DNA from: Allomuricauda sp.
GTDB taxonomy: Bacteria; Bacteroidota; Bacteroidia; Flavobacteriales; Flavobacteriaceae
Assembly: GCF_028282265.1 (NCBI RefSeq)
Contig: NZ_JANQIH010000051.1
Location: 1 to 37,533 of the forward strand
Length of the DNA: 37,533 bases
Direction: 5' to 3'
In this document: positions 7,574 to 15,157 of the stretch, in pieces
Numbering within the stretch: position 1 is the first letter of the stretch
How the letters are laid out: each line of letters starts with the position of its first letter
The notes under the pieces: model-generated
What the model was told of the DNA's origin: nothing
What the model saw: only the letters and a program-made list of their open reading frames with translations
The model's database searches: none
Program-made: the position numbers and the translations under genes

Positions 7574-7981
7574 GTGGAAAAGGAAAAGAAATTGATATTG
7601 TTCGATGGAGTTTGTAATCTCTGCAATAGCTCCATTCAGTTTGTCATAAAGCGTGATAAAAAAGATACGTTTCGCTATGCCGCTTTGCAAAGTGAAATTG
7701 GGGAACGACTTATAAAAGAACGCGCAATTGATACCTCAAAAGTAGATTCCATCATTCTTATTGAGCCTGGGGTGGCCTAATTCACCAAGTCGGATGCTGC
7801 GCTTCGTATAGGTCGGGGTTTTGGTGGACTGTGGAAGGGTCTTGCTCTTTTCACCTGGATTCCCCGCCCTATTCGGGATGGTATTTATGATATTATTGCC
7901 AAAAACCGCTACCGCTGGTTTGGCCGAAAAGATGCCTGTTGGATTCCAACACCCGAGCTACAGGCCAAGTTTTTGGGTTAA
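7574..7981 (+). pseudogene. DCC-family (DUF393) thioredoxin-like gene with in-frame stop
   Basis: The frame begins LILFDGVCNLCNSSIQFVI, the DxxCxxC signature that names the DCC (DUF393) thiol-disulfide oxidoreductase-like family. It runs 68 codons to a TAA at 7778-7780. The same frame continues without a shift (FTKSDAALRIG, then WIPRPIRDGIYDIIAKNRYRWFG and CWIPTPE) to TAA at 7979-7981. Together this is a normal-length DCC protein of about 135 residues. The internal stop falls where family members usually have an aromatic residue (VAY-F-TKSDA), so TAT or TAC to TAA is the likely change. The start is GTG. The downstream half keeps the family motifs, so the lesion looks recent, unless it is a sequencing error. 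Confidence 0.8.
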
Positions 7982-8057
7982 CTCACCCAAAGTCCCTTCT
8001 TCCTCGTCAAAAGAGCTGTCTAGATCATTACCGGTTTTTAAAATCTTAAATGGATTT

Positions 8058-8065
8058 TAGGTTTG
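8058..8065 (+). promoter_or_regulatory. candidate -7 promoter element of the DUF4139 chimera
   Basis: TAGGTTTG fits TAnnTTTG and lies 25 bases before the ATG at 8090. The -33 region is only T-rich (GGTTTTTA), so this is a moderate match. Confidence 0.4.
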
Positions 8066-8089
8066 GGTTGTAATTCTAATCCGACCGTT

Positions 8090-10180
8090 ATGAAAAATCT
8101 AGTTATCCTCTTTTTCGCCCTCCCCTTAATCTTATTCGCCAACGAACGAAAAATACCCTCAAAAATTAAGGAAGTTACTGTGTATTTGAGCGGAGCCCAA
8201 ATCACAAGAACGGCCCAATGCCAACTTCTGGAAGGGTCGAACGAGGTTATTTTTACCGGACTTTCCCACAAAATAGATGAAAGCAGTATCCAAGTATCGG
8301 GTCTTAGTGCCGTATCCATTTTATCCATTGCGTATGACATCAATTATCTGGACCAGAAGGAAAGCAAGCCCGAGGTAAAGGCTTGGGAAGATGAAATCCT
8401 AAAACTGGAATACGAAATTGCCCTTCTAAAAAACAAAATCTTGGGACTACAGGAAGAAGAAAAGATTATCAACACCAATCGATTGGTGAGCACCGACAAT
8501 CAAGCCCTGAGTCTGGAAAAAGTAAAACAAATAAGCCAGTATTATCGGGAACGCATCACGGGTATCAAAAACGAAATCTTCAAGACCCAACTCGAAATCA
8601 ATGAGCTAAATCTAGGGAAGAGCGCCCTGCACAAACAAATTGCAGAGGCTAACCAAGCTCCGGAAAAAGAACAGGGAGAAGTAACCATAAAGTTTGATGC
8701 TCCCATAGCTACTAATCTTGATATCACTTTGACTTATATGGTGCAAGATGCAGGTTGGGTACCTAATTACGATATTAAGTCCACATCATTGAACGCCCCT
8801 CTCAACTTGGCTTACAAAGCCAATGTTTATCAAAACACGGGACAAGACTGGGAAGATGTCAAAGTAGTACTATCTACGGGAAATCCGAAGTATAACATTG
8901 CAAAACCTAATTTGGAAACCCAGTATCTGAATTTTGTGAGCTCGTACCAAAAACGATATTCACCTTCGGCCAAAAAGAAGGGTTATGCGTTTAATCCCAA
9001 TGTAAAAAAGGTCGCCGGTACGGTAACCGATGCATCCGGATTGCCTTTACCCGGAGTAAATATTGTAATTAAAGGCACAACGACGGGTACCGTCACCGAT
9101 TTTGATGGCAATTACACTTTAGAAATTCCTTATGGACAAGAGTTGGTCTTCTCTTACATAGGTCAAGTGACCCAAGAGTTGCCACTATATTCCTCCATTA
9201 TGAACGTTCGCATGGAGGAAGATGCCATGGCGTTGGATGAGGTGGTCGTAACCGCTTACGGTAGTTCATCTCGTGAAAAGATTGCCGGTGGTGTAATGTC
9301 ACCAGAGCAGGTGATTCAAGGCAGAACAGCAGGAGTTCAAATTAGGGGAACTTCAGGGTTTACAGGCTCAAGCTCTAGAATTCGATACCAAGAACCTACA
9401 CCCCTATATATTGTTGATGGTGTCCCAGTCGACGGATTTTCTGAAGGTGACCTGGACGCTAGTGAAATCCAAAATATTGAAATACTAAAAGGTTCCCATA
9501 CGGCCATCTATGGAAGCCGTGGCAGCAATGGAGTAGTTTTGATCACTACCAAAAAGAGTAATGTTAAAGAAGGTGCCACCAAAACGGAGTTTGTAATCAA
9601 AAAGCCTTATTCCGTTGTTTCGGATGGGGATATCACGGCTATTGAAATCAATACGTTTAAGCTGCCCGCCCATTACGAGTATTTTGCTGCTCCATTGGTC
9701 AATGAGAATGTCTTTTTAACTGCTAGTTTTAAAGATTGGGAAAAGCATCAACTATTACCGGGAGAAGCCAACATTTATTTTGAAGGGACTTATGCCGGGA
9801 AAACCGTACTGGACCCCTACACCACCAAAAAGGAAATGGTACTTTCTTTGGGAATTGATGCCAATATCACTGTAACCCGTCAACAGGAGAGAAACTTTAA
9901 ACGGAAATCATTCACAGGCAGTAACCGCATTTTGGACCGCACCTATATCTTGGAAGTAAAGAACAACAAAAATGTGGCAATCGACTTTAAACTAATGGAC
10001 CGCATCCCAAAATCCCAAAACAAGGAAATCAAAGTTGAGGATGTGGTTACCAACTCGGCAGACTATGATCAGAAAAAAGGATTGTTGACCTGGAAAATGA
10101 GATTGGATTCCAAAGAAACCCAAAAGGAAACCTTTTCATTTCAAGTAAAGTATCCAAGAGGTAGATACATTTCTCTATAA
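8090..10180 (+). CDS. DUF4140/DUF4139 (MuiA-like) protein with inserted CarbopepD and TonB-plug domains
   Basis: This 696-residue exported protein has a signal peptide (ILFFALPLILFA) and a DUF4140 domain at about 20-120 (EVTVYLSGAQITRTA). A coiled coil lies at about 95-190. The first part of DUF4139 is at about 200-300 (YMVQDAGWVPNYDIK, NTGQDWEDVKVVLSTGNP). Inside DUF4139 sits a SusC/RagA-style amino-terminal module. It has a CarbopepD-like domain at about 306-375 (GTVTDASGLPLPGVNI), the junction LDEVVVTAYG, and a TonB-plug domain at about 380-490 (PLYIVDGVPVDG, IEILKGSHTAIYGSRGSNGV, LITTKK). No receptor barrel follows; DUF4139 resumes to the end. The ATG at 8090 precedes the signal peptide. 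MuiA-type proteins have been named for mucoidy inhibition, but the molecular role is unknown. The plug suggests an envelope interaction, which is inference. Confidence 0.88.
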   Translation: MKNLVILFFALPLILFANERKIPSKIKEVTVYLSGAQITRTAQCQLLEGSNEVIFTGLSHKIDESSIQVSGLSAVSILSIAYDINYLDQKESKPEVKAWEDEILKLEYEIALLKNKILGLQEEEKIINTNRLVSTDNQALSLEKVKQISQYYRERITGIKNEIFKTQLEINELNLGKSALHKQIAEANQAPEKEQGEVTIKFDAPIATNLDITLTYMVQDAGWVPNYDIKSTSLNAPLNLAYKANVYQNTGQDWEDVKVVLSTGNPKYNIAKPNLETQYLNFVSSYQKRYSPSAKKKGYAFNPNVKKVAGTVTDASGLPLPGVNIVIKGTTTGTVTDFDGNYTLEIPYGQELVFSYIGQVTQELPLYSSIMNVRMEEDAMALDEVVVTAYGSSSREKIAGGVMSPEQVIQGRTAGVQIRGTSGFTGSSSRIRYQEPTPLYIVDGVPVDGFSEGDLDASEIQNIEILKGSHTAIYGSRGSNGVVLITTKKSNVKEGATKTEFVIKKPYSVVSDGDITAIEINTFKLPAHYEYFAAPLVNENVFLTASFKDWEKHQLLPGEANIYFEGTYAGKTVLDPYTTKKEMVLSLGIDANITVTRQQERNFKRKSFTGSNRILDRTYILEVKNNKNVAIDFKLMDRIPKSQNKEIKVEDVVTNSADYDQKKGLLTWKMRLDSKETQKETFSFQVKYPRGRYISL

Positions 10181-10196
10181 GCGCTTAAATAACAAT

Positions 10197-10237
10197 TTAT
10201 CTCCAAAATGATAAAATTCCTGTCTTTTTGGAGATAA
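10197..10237 (+). terminator. inverted repeat after the DUF4139 chimera
   Basis: TTATCTCCAAAA (10197-10208) and TTTTGGAGATAA (10226-10237) are perfect 12-bp arms around a 17-base loop, just after the stop at 10180. Only a short T-rich tail follows. It may be a terminator or a 3' mRNA-stabilising hairpin. The rest of the 270-base spacer shows nothing else recognisable. Confidence 0.4.
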
Positions 10238-10450
10238 TTTCATCGTTGAAATAATGAATTATCCAAAATTTTATCGAATCCTATACAATTTAGCAATTAC
10301 TGGCATTGATTTTGTGGTATATGATTTTGGTTTTCCATTGAAATTTTGATTTTCCCACGACTTCGAGACAGAATATGAAGAAGCAATAAACCATCATTTC
10401 AATGAATACTGTTTTTGCAACCTTATTACTAACAAAAAATATAAATTGAA

Positions 10451-11314
10451 ATGAAAAAGTTAATTCTACTCCTTTTTTTTCTGCCACTCGCATTTGTGGC
10501 TTTCGCCCAATCGGGCAACAACGATATCTTATTCACCACGTCTGGTGAAATTATTCAAGGAAAAGTGGTCAAGGTCACTTCTTCTACCATAAGTTTTAGC
10601 TACCCTGGTGAATCACTCGTGAACGAAGTAAGCACCGCTGACTTACAAAAAATTGTTTTTTCAAGCGGCCGCACCCAAAGTTTTTCAGCTGCTTCAGGTA
10701 CTGCCGCGACCCCAGCGGAGGCTCCAAAGGAAATCATAGCTTCTGCTCCCGAAAACAATCCCATCCCCAGAGAGGAAATCTTCTTGGGTCCAGGCAGTAT
10801 CGATAACAACAAGTTAGTGGTCGTGCCTTCGAGTTTCAATAAAAATGGAACTTTCGACAAAGACACTTCAAGTAAAATCACACAATTCGCCACTAACTAT
10901 TTAACGCAAACGAATCAATCCCTTCCCATCGAGGTGCAGGATATGCCCAAAACGATAAGTATGTTGGTCGATGCGGGAATCGGATTTCAGCAATTGGCTA
11001 CGTCTCCTGTGGATAAATTACAAGGTGCTTTAAAGGCGGAGTATTTGGTAATCATTGAAGTAAACGAAACTCAGAACCAATCTAAACCCAAAAGCTCAGG
11101 CTTTTATGATGATGCACCTGCACAAACATCCGAATCAAGTCTACGATATGATATTGAACTTGTGGTGTACGGTGGTCAGGGCAAAGAAAAATATTCGAGC
11201 AAGCTTGCCGATGAGCGCTCTTTCCAATCTGACGTAGCGAGCGCGGGACAAGAGGGTTGGAAAACAGGATTGAAATACGTCTTGGATCAGGTATTAACCT
11301 CTGCTAACTTGTAG
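10451..11314 (+). CDS. secreted protein of unknown function
   Basis: This 287-residue protein has a signal peptide (LILLLFFLPLAFVAFAQ). The first domain (about 25-75: DILFTTSGEIIQGKVVKVTSS through SGRTQSF) resembles the small beta-rich repeat module common in Bacteroidota exported proteins. An Ala/Pro-rich linker (about 76-98) follows. The alpha/beta C-terminal domain contains EYLVIIEVNETQ and a Ser/Asp-rich loop (SSGFYDDAPAQTSE), ending with a helix (GWKTGLKYVLDQVL). The C-terminal layout is loosely like TolB-amino-terminal/CsgG-type lipoprotein domains, but that is not firm. It is followed by a strong terminator shared with the convergent gene. No specific family was recognised. Confidence 0.7.
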   Translation: MKKLILLLFFLPLAFVAFAQSGNNDILFTTSGEIIQGKVVKVTSSTISFSYPGESLVNEVSTADLQKIVFSSGRTQSFSAASGTAATPAEAPKEIIASAPENNPIPREEIFLGPGSIDNNKLVVVPSSFNKNGTFDKDTSSKITQFATNYLTQTNQSLPIEVQDMPKTISMLVDAGIGFQQLATSPVDKLQGALKAEYLVIIEVNETQNQSKPKSSGFYDDAPAQTSESSLRYDIELVVYGGQGKEKYSSKLADERSFQSDVASAGQEGWKTGLKYVLDQVLTSANL

Positions 11315-11322
11315 GATTAATC

Positions 11323-11358
11323 AAAAAGGCAGGCTATCATTCTAATGGCCTGCCTTTT
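11323..11358. terminator. bidirectional terminator
   Basis: AAAAGGCAGGC (11324-11334) and GCCTGCCTTTT (11348-11358) form a perfect 11-bp stem with A-run and T-run on opposite sides. It lies between the convergent genes ending at 11314 and 11370 and should serve both. Confidence 0.85.
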
Positions 11359-11369
11359 CCATAAATCTT

Positions 11370-12104
11370 CTATTCAAAAGTAACGGGTTGGGTCAAAAGC
11401 TCAATGACCTCACTATCCCCTCCAAATTGTTTTTCCCAATTATAGACAACTTGTTTATACGGATTATAACCCAATTCAATCAATTTTTGGTTTCGATATT
11501 CTTCCACGAAACGCATGAAACGGTATCTTGGCATATCGGGGTTTTCCTCCAGAAGGGTTTTGAGCATCCCACCAATAGCTTCTCTCCATTTAAACGATTG
11601 AATTAAATCTTCCCGACTAATCTCATTCAGACCGGGAGCCTTGTCCATTTGCTCTTTTTTTGATAATGAAAAAGCGTATCGCATCTGCAATCTTGCATGG
11701 TCAGGAATATCATTATCATTGAATTGTGTCTCTACTTCCTCAATTGTTTCTCCTTCAAAAGGAGTATTGATTCCAATTACGGAATCTGCAACAATAATCT
11801 CTCGATGTAAAACAGCATATCCTTTCCTACCTTGTCTACTAATAATGAAATCATGGTCCCCAAGTCGTTTTTCAATCATCACGGTATCAATCCGAACCAT
11901 GTCATGCTCGTCAGCTTCACGTTCCTCTTTTAAAAGGAACATGTTTTCCACTTTAGTCATGCTTCGCACATCCCCATAGCTGTCAAAGAGGTAGCACTTT
12001 TTTGGGAACTCAGGTTCTGATGCTTTATTGTTCTGTGTAAATCCGGAAAAACAACTTAGAAGCAAAAGGCTCAGGGTTGAAACCTTTATGGTAAAATTTT
12101 TCAT
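11370..12104 (-). CDS. secreted protein, last gene of the ATP-grasp/amidohydrolase operon
   Basis: This 244-residue protein has a signal peptide (LSLLLLSCFSGFTQ). The mature part is charged and without recognised domains, with features KKCYLFDSYGDVRSM, VMIEKRLGDHDFIISRQGRKGYAVLHRE and a helical C-terminal half with MPRYRFMRFVEEYRNQKLIELGY. It begins 13 bases after the stop of the QEGLA metallopeptidase and is probably co-transcribed with it. The export signal contrasts with the apparently cytoplasmic enzymes upstream. It might be a substrate or envelope partner, but nothing shows this directly. Confidence 0.65.
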   Translation of the reverse strand: MKNFTIKVSTLSLLLLSCFSGFTQNNKASEPEFPKKCYLFDSYGDVRSMTKVENMFLLKEEREADEHDMVRIDTVMIEKRLGDHDFIISRQGRKGYAVLHREIIVADSVIGINTPFEGETIEEVETQFNDNDIPDHARLQMRYAFSLSKKEQMDKAPGLNEISREDLIQSFKWREAIGGMLKTLLEENPDMPRYRFMRFVEEYRNQKLIELGYNPYKQVVYNWEKQFGGDSEVIELLTQPVTFE

Positions 12105-12117
12105 AGAGTTTTGGTTC

Positions 12118-13287
12118 TTATCTTAGGTTATTCAAGATAAAATCCAGCGTCCTATTGGTGTTCAATTTTTGTGTAAAAGAAAGTGTTTTGTGTGTGATTG
12201 GCTTTGCAAGTCCTAAAGTGTGTAAATATTTGATGGTATCCTCATCCTCCAATGCCACTTTACCTGATAACAAAATATCCAGATTTTCTTCCCTTTGGTA
12301 TCTCTTGTAAATTTTTCGAAGACCACTGAGGTACAAACGATCCTTTGTAAAGCCTCCACCACGGTGGGCCCGTAAGGTAATTCCAAATGCCTCGTCTCTA
12401 TTTAGCTTATAGTGTCCGTGAATCAGGTCAAATGTATCTGCAAAAGAGTATCCTTTAATCAAACTATCCGCTGCAAGAACTCGGTAGGCCAACTCCTTAA
12501 GTCTTTTTAAGGTAAGGGCCCCGCCCATATACTCACTGAAAACCGCAAGTCCCTCCTGTGTTTCCACATTGTTGGGCAAACCGTTAGAAAAAATCTTAAG
12601 CGGCTGAAGCAATCCATTGAATGTCGTCACCAAATGGATGCCTATCTCATGATTTGAAAGCGTAAGTAGCTGGTTTTTGCTGAACTTGATATTCTTTTTA
12701 ATCAAAAGTGCCTGCTCGATATTACTGACCATGGCCTCAGCTGCAATATGGGTTGAAAAACGGATGTTCAACGGAAAATCATACTGCTTTGCAAACTCTT
12801 CAAAATAGGCCGAAGCTTCTTTGGGGGAATATATCTTTTCCATATCTGAAGACACTGGTTCGTCCTCAAAATGCAGAATGAAGCGGGCGTTTTGCACATC
12901 TTTCTCCGTTGGAGTACCATAAACACTGAGCGAATTATAATAGAAGTGCTTTCCTTTCCCAATGGTTTCAATGCATTGAATCATATTGGAATAGAAGTTG
13001 ATTACATCCATGTACATTTTTCGGATGGTATCATCTTGAATACGCTCCAAGCGTTGGGCAAAGAAAAGGCGTTGTAGTTTGAAGGGTTTGAATTTTACCT
13101 TCGGATACTTAAATTCAGGTTCAACATTATACTTTGAGGCAAAGAATCGATGCTTTTCCTTTTCAATATTGAGAGGGTTTACATAGCTCAGAAGTTCAAT
13201 ACGACGCAGCAAACGATCAAGATTGCTGTCAATCTCAAAAACATCGCTGTATTTTTTTTCCAACTCCTGTACCTGCTCCATTTTCAT
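12118..13287 (-). CDS. DUF1704 / QEGLA-motif HEXXXH metallopeptidase-like protein
   Basis: This 389-residue protein belongs to the family annotated as 'flavohemoglobin expression-modulating QEGLA motif protein' (DUF1704/TIGR02421). His213, Glu214 and His218 form an HEXXXH motif (NHEIGIHLVTT). The TQEGLAVFSEYMGG motif at about 243-256 supplies a further conserved Glu245. The family is related to the eukaryotic MATCAP tubulin tyrosine carboxypeptidases, so a zinc-dependent C-terminal exopeptidase activity is plausible. The ATG overlaps the upstream amidohydrolase stop by one base (TAATG), indicating translational coupling. No signal peptide is seen, so it is probably cytoplasmic. Confidence 0.88.
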   Translation of the reverse strand: MKMEQVQELEKKYSDVFEIDSNLDRLLRRIELLSYVNPLNIEKEKHRFFASKYNVEPEFKYPKVKFKPFKLQRLFFAQRLERIQDDTIRKMYMDVINFYSNMIQCIETIGKGKHFYYNSLSVYGTPTEKDVQNARFILHFEDEPVSSDMEKIYSPKEASAYFEEFAKQYDFPLNIRFSTHIAAEAMVSNIEQALLIKKNIKFSKNQLLTLSNHEIGIHLVTTFNGLLQPLKIFSNGLPNNVETQEGLAVFSEYMGGALTLKRLKELAYRVLAADSLIKGYSFADTFDLIHGHYKLNRDEAFGITLRAHRGGGFTKDRLYLSGLRKIYKRYQREENLDILLSGKVALEDEDTIKYLHTLGLAKPITHKTLSFTQKLNTNRTLDFILNNLR

Positions 13288-14114
13288 TAATCTACGGCTC
13301 TTTGAAATTCCTTGACCATTTCAGGAATCATGGTTTTTAATTGATGCTCGACGCTATTTACCACCTCTGGAAAAATCACCCCTGTGAGCTCGTCACAATA
13401 TATTTTTGATATCTCAGTGGCCAATACCAAAGTATTCTCAAAACTACGGGTCATATATTTCAAAAAAAAGCCATTCCCTTGAAAGGTATCATTGATTCTG
13501 GAAAGATTTCCAATACCGTTAGGTAAGGACATAGTTCCCAGTTTTCTGCTCCAATGTTCTGCCAAGTTTCCAAAACGATCCATATCGATATTGGAAGTGC
13601 CGAGATTCCATACGGGTACTTCCCTATCCCATCGCTTCCAATTATAGCTATGCATGTCAAAAACGATTACATGTTTGAACATGTGTTCCAGCTTTTGAAT
13701 GAGTGCCTTTACAACTCGGTAAAAGTTGATGTGCTTTTGAAGACTTTCGTCTTTCTCTTCCTGCGTAAGAGGTTGCTTCCACAATTGTTTTCCCCAGGCG
13801 TCCTCGTAAATGGCTCTCTCTGGCTCTCGATTCAGGTCATATTCAAATCTACTGTCCAGTCCGGCAATTAAAATAGGAAAGGATTGTACCATTTGCTTCG
13901 TACGAGGGTCTTCTTCATACCATCTTTCATATTCGGTATGGAGGCATTTGTCCCAAAGGGAGTGACGGAAGTTATGACCATCGTGCACTGCCCCACAGAC
14001 GAAGGGTACATATTCAGAAATCTTAAGCGTATAGGAATAATCGGAAGAAACCGCTTCAAAGCGGCTTCCTTTTTCAATTAGCCCGATAATTTCATCTGTG
14101 GTGAGTTTAAGCAT
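13287..14114 (-). CDS. N-formylglutamate amidohydrolase-like protein
   Basis: This 275-residue protein matches the N-formylglutamate amidohydrolase (HutG-type) family. Its metal-site motif is VHDGH (residues 43-47). Further motifs are LDSRFEYDLNRE (86-97) and the second metal/catalytic stretch FDMHSYNWKR (152-161). Classical members release formate from N-formyl-L-glutamate in histidine degradation, but no hut genes are present here. The neighbours instead suggest cleavage of a glutamyl or peptide-type amide. It overlaps the upstream ATP-grasp gene by 8 bases and the downstream metallopeptidase by 1 base, so the three proteins should be made together. Confidence 0.85.
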   Translation of the reverse strand: MLKLTTDEIIGLIEKGSRFEAVSSDYSYTLKISEYVPFVCGAVHDGHNFRHSLWDKCLHTEYERWYEEDPRTKQMVQSFPILIAGLDSRFEYDLNREPERAIYEDAWGKQLWKQPLTQEEKDESLQKHINFYRVVKALIQKLEHMFKHVIVFDMHSYNWKRWDREVPVWNLGTSNIDMDRFGNLAEHWSRKLGTMSLPNGIGNLSRINDTFQGNGFFLKYMTRSFENTLVLATEISKIYCDELTGVIFPEVVNSVEHQLKTMIPEMVKEFQRAVD

Positions 14115-15138
14115 TTTCTACTTCGCTGCGCAGCCTTGACCTTCGGTCAAAGGCCTGTAATTTATCCATTACCTTACTTTCGATAAAATCAATAACCTTG
14201 CACTGAACCTTGGTCTTGTAGACTTTGTTTATATAGGTGATACCTCCTGGTGACATCACATTGACTTCAACAAGTTTTCCGCCAATGACATCAATACCGA
14301 CAAAATAAAGTCCATCATTGACCAGTTTGGGTCCGATTTGTTTGCAGAGTGCTTTTTCCTGTTTTGTTAGGCTATGTTTGGCCACCGAGCCCCCTGCAGA
14401 TACGTTGGAACGATGGTCATCGCTTCCCGGGATTCTTCGCATGGCCCCAATGGGTTCTCCATTCAATAAAAGTATTCGTACGTCCCCTTGGTCTGCTCCT
14501 TCGATATATTCCTGAAGAATAACATAGTTTGATGTTCCATCGGAATTGGTTACATAAAAATCCAACAGGGAGTTGATATTAGACATAGCCGATTTTTCAA
14601 TCAAAATCACTCCAGAACCGCCAAAACCGTTCAAGGGTTTCAAAATCATCTTATCGGCTGTAGAGTCCTTAATCTGTTGAACTAAATATCTTTTGTTTTT
14701 GGATACATGGGTCAAAGGAATAATGTTGCTATGACTATCCCCGAAGGCTGCAGTATATAATTTATTATTGGCCTCTCGCAACCCCTGAAGCGAATTCACA
14801 ATAAAGACATCGTCTTTTACCGAATCTAGAAAATTGAGCATTAAAGGGTCCAAAGGTGGATTGGCTCTCATGAAAATCACATCAAAACCTGCCAAGGGAA
14901 GCATTTCCTCACGAATGGAAGCTTGTTTATAAAACGTCTTTAAACTACTTGACACCTTTTCCATCCGATTTATTACCGTACAAAAAGCACTGGTCACACT
15001 ATTCCGAATAGTGAGATTGGCCGGTGTACAAATGGCTACTCCGTGCTTACGTTTAACACATTCATGGATAAGTGCCAAACTAGTGTCGTTCTCTGGTTGG
15101 ATTTCATCCCAGGGATACATTAAAAAACAAATGTTCAT
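14107..15138 (-). CDS. GshB-like ATP-grasp peptide ligase
   Basis: This 343-residue protein resembles bacterial glutathione synthase. The amino domain (MNICFLMYPWDEIQPENDTS) is followed by FMRANPPLDP, the GshB-type substrate loop. The ATP-grasp core carries KPLNGFGGSGVI (nucleotide lid), LQEYIEGADQGDVRI, RRIPGSDDHRSNVSAGGS and the metal-binding EVNVMSPGGI. It should form an amide bond between an acyl-phosphate donor and an amine. A gamma-glutamylcysteine ligase is not seen nearby, so glutathione itself is not assured. It lies 19 bases after the symporter and overlaps the amidohydrolase by 8 bases. Location in this operon suggests a glutamyl- or peptide-type product. Confidence 0.85.
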   Translation of the reverse strand: MNICFLMYPWDEIQPENDTSLALIHECVKRKHGVAICTPANLTIRNSVTSAFCTVINRMEKVSSSLKTFYKQASIREEMLPLAGFDVIFMRANPPLDPLMLNFLDSVKDDVFIVNSLQGLREANNKLYTAAFGDSHSNIIPLTHVSKNKRYLVQQIKDSTADKMILKPLNGFGGSGVILIEKSAMSNINSLLDFYVTNSDGTSNYVILQEYIEGADQGDVRILLLNGEPIGAMRRIPGSDDHRSNVSAGGSVAKHSLTKQEKALCKQIGPKLVNDGLYFVGIDVIGGKLVEVNVMSPGGITYINKVYKTKVQCKVIDFIESKVMDKLQAFDRRSRLRSEVENA

Positions 15139-15157
15139 GACGAGGTATTTTTATGTT

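Noticed and set aside
7781..8060. Separate 79-residue frame downstream of the DCC stop
   Set aside because: It is in a different frame from the family continuation; the in-frame extension to 7981 carries the conserved DCC motifs.
13287..14114. Histidine-utilisation (hut) locus
   Set aside because: The amidohydrolase-like gene is the only related gene; no histidase, urocanase or imidazolonepropionase is nearby.
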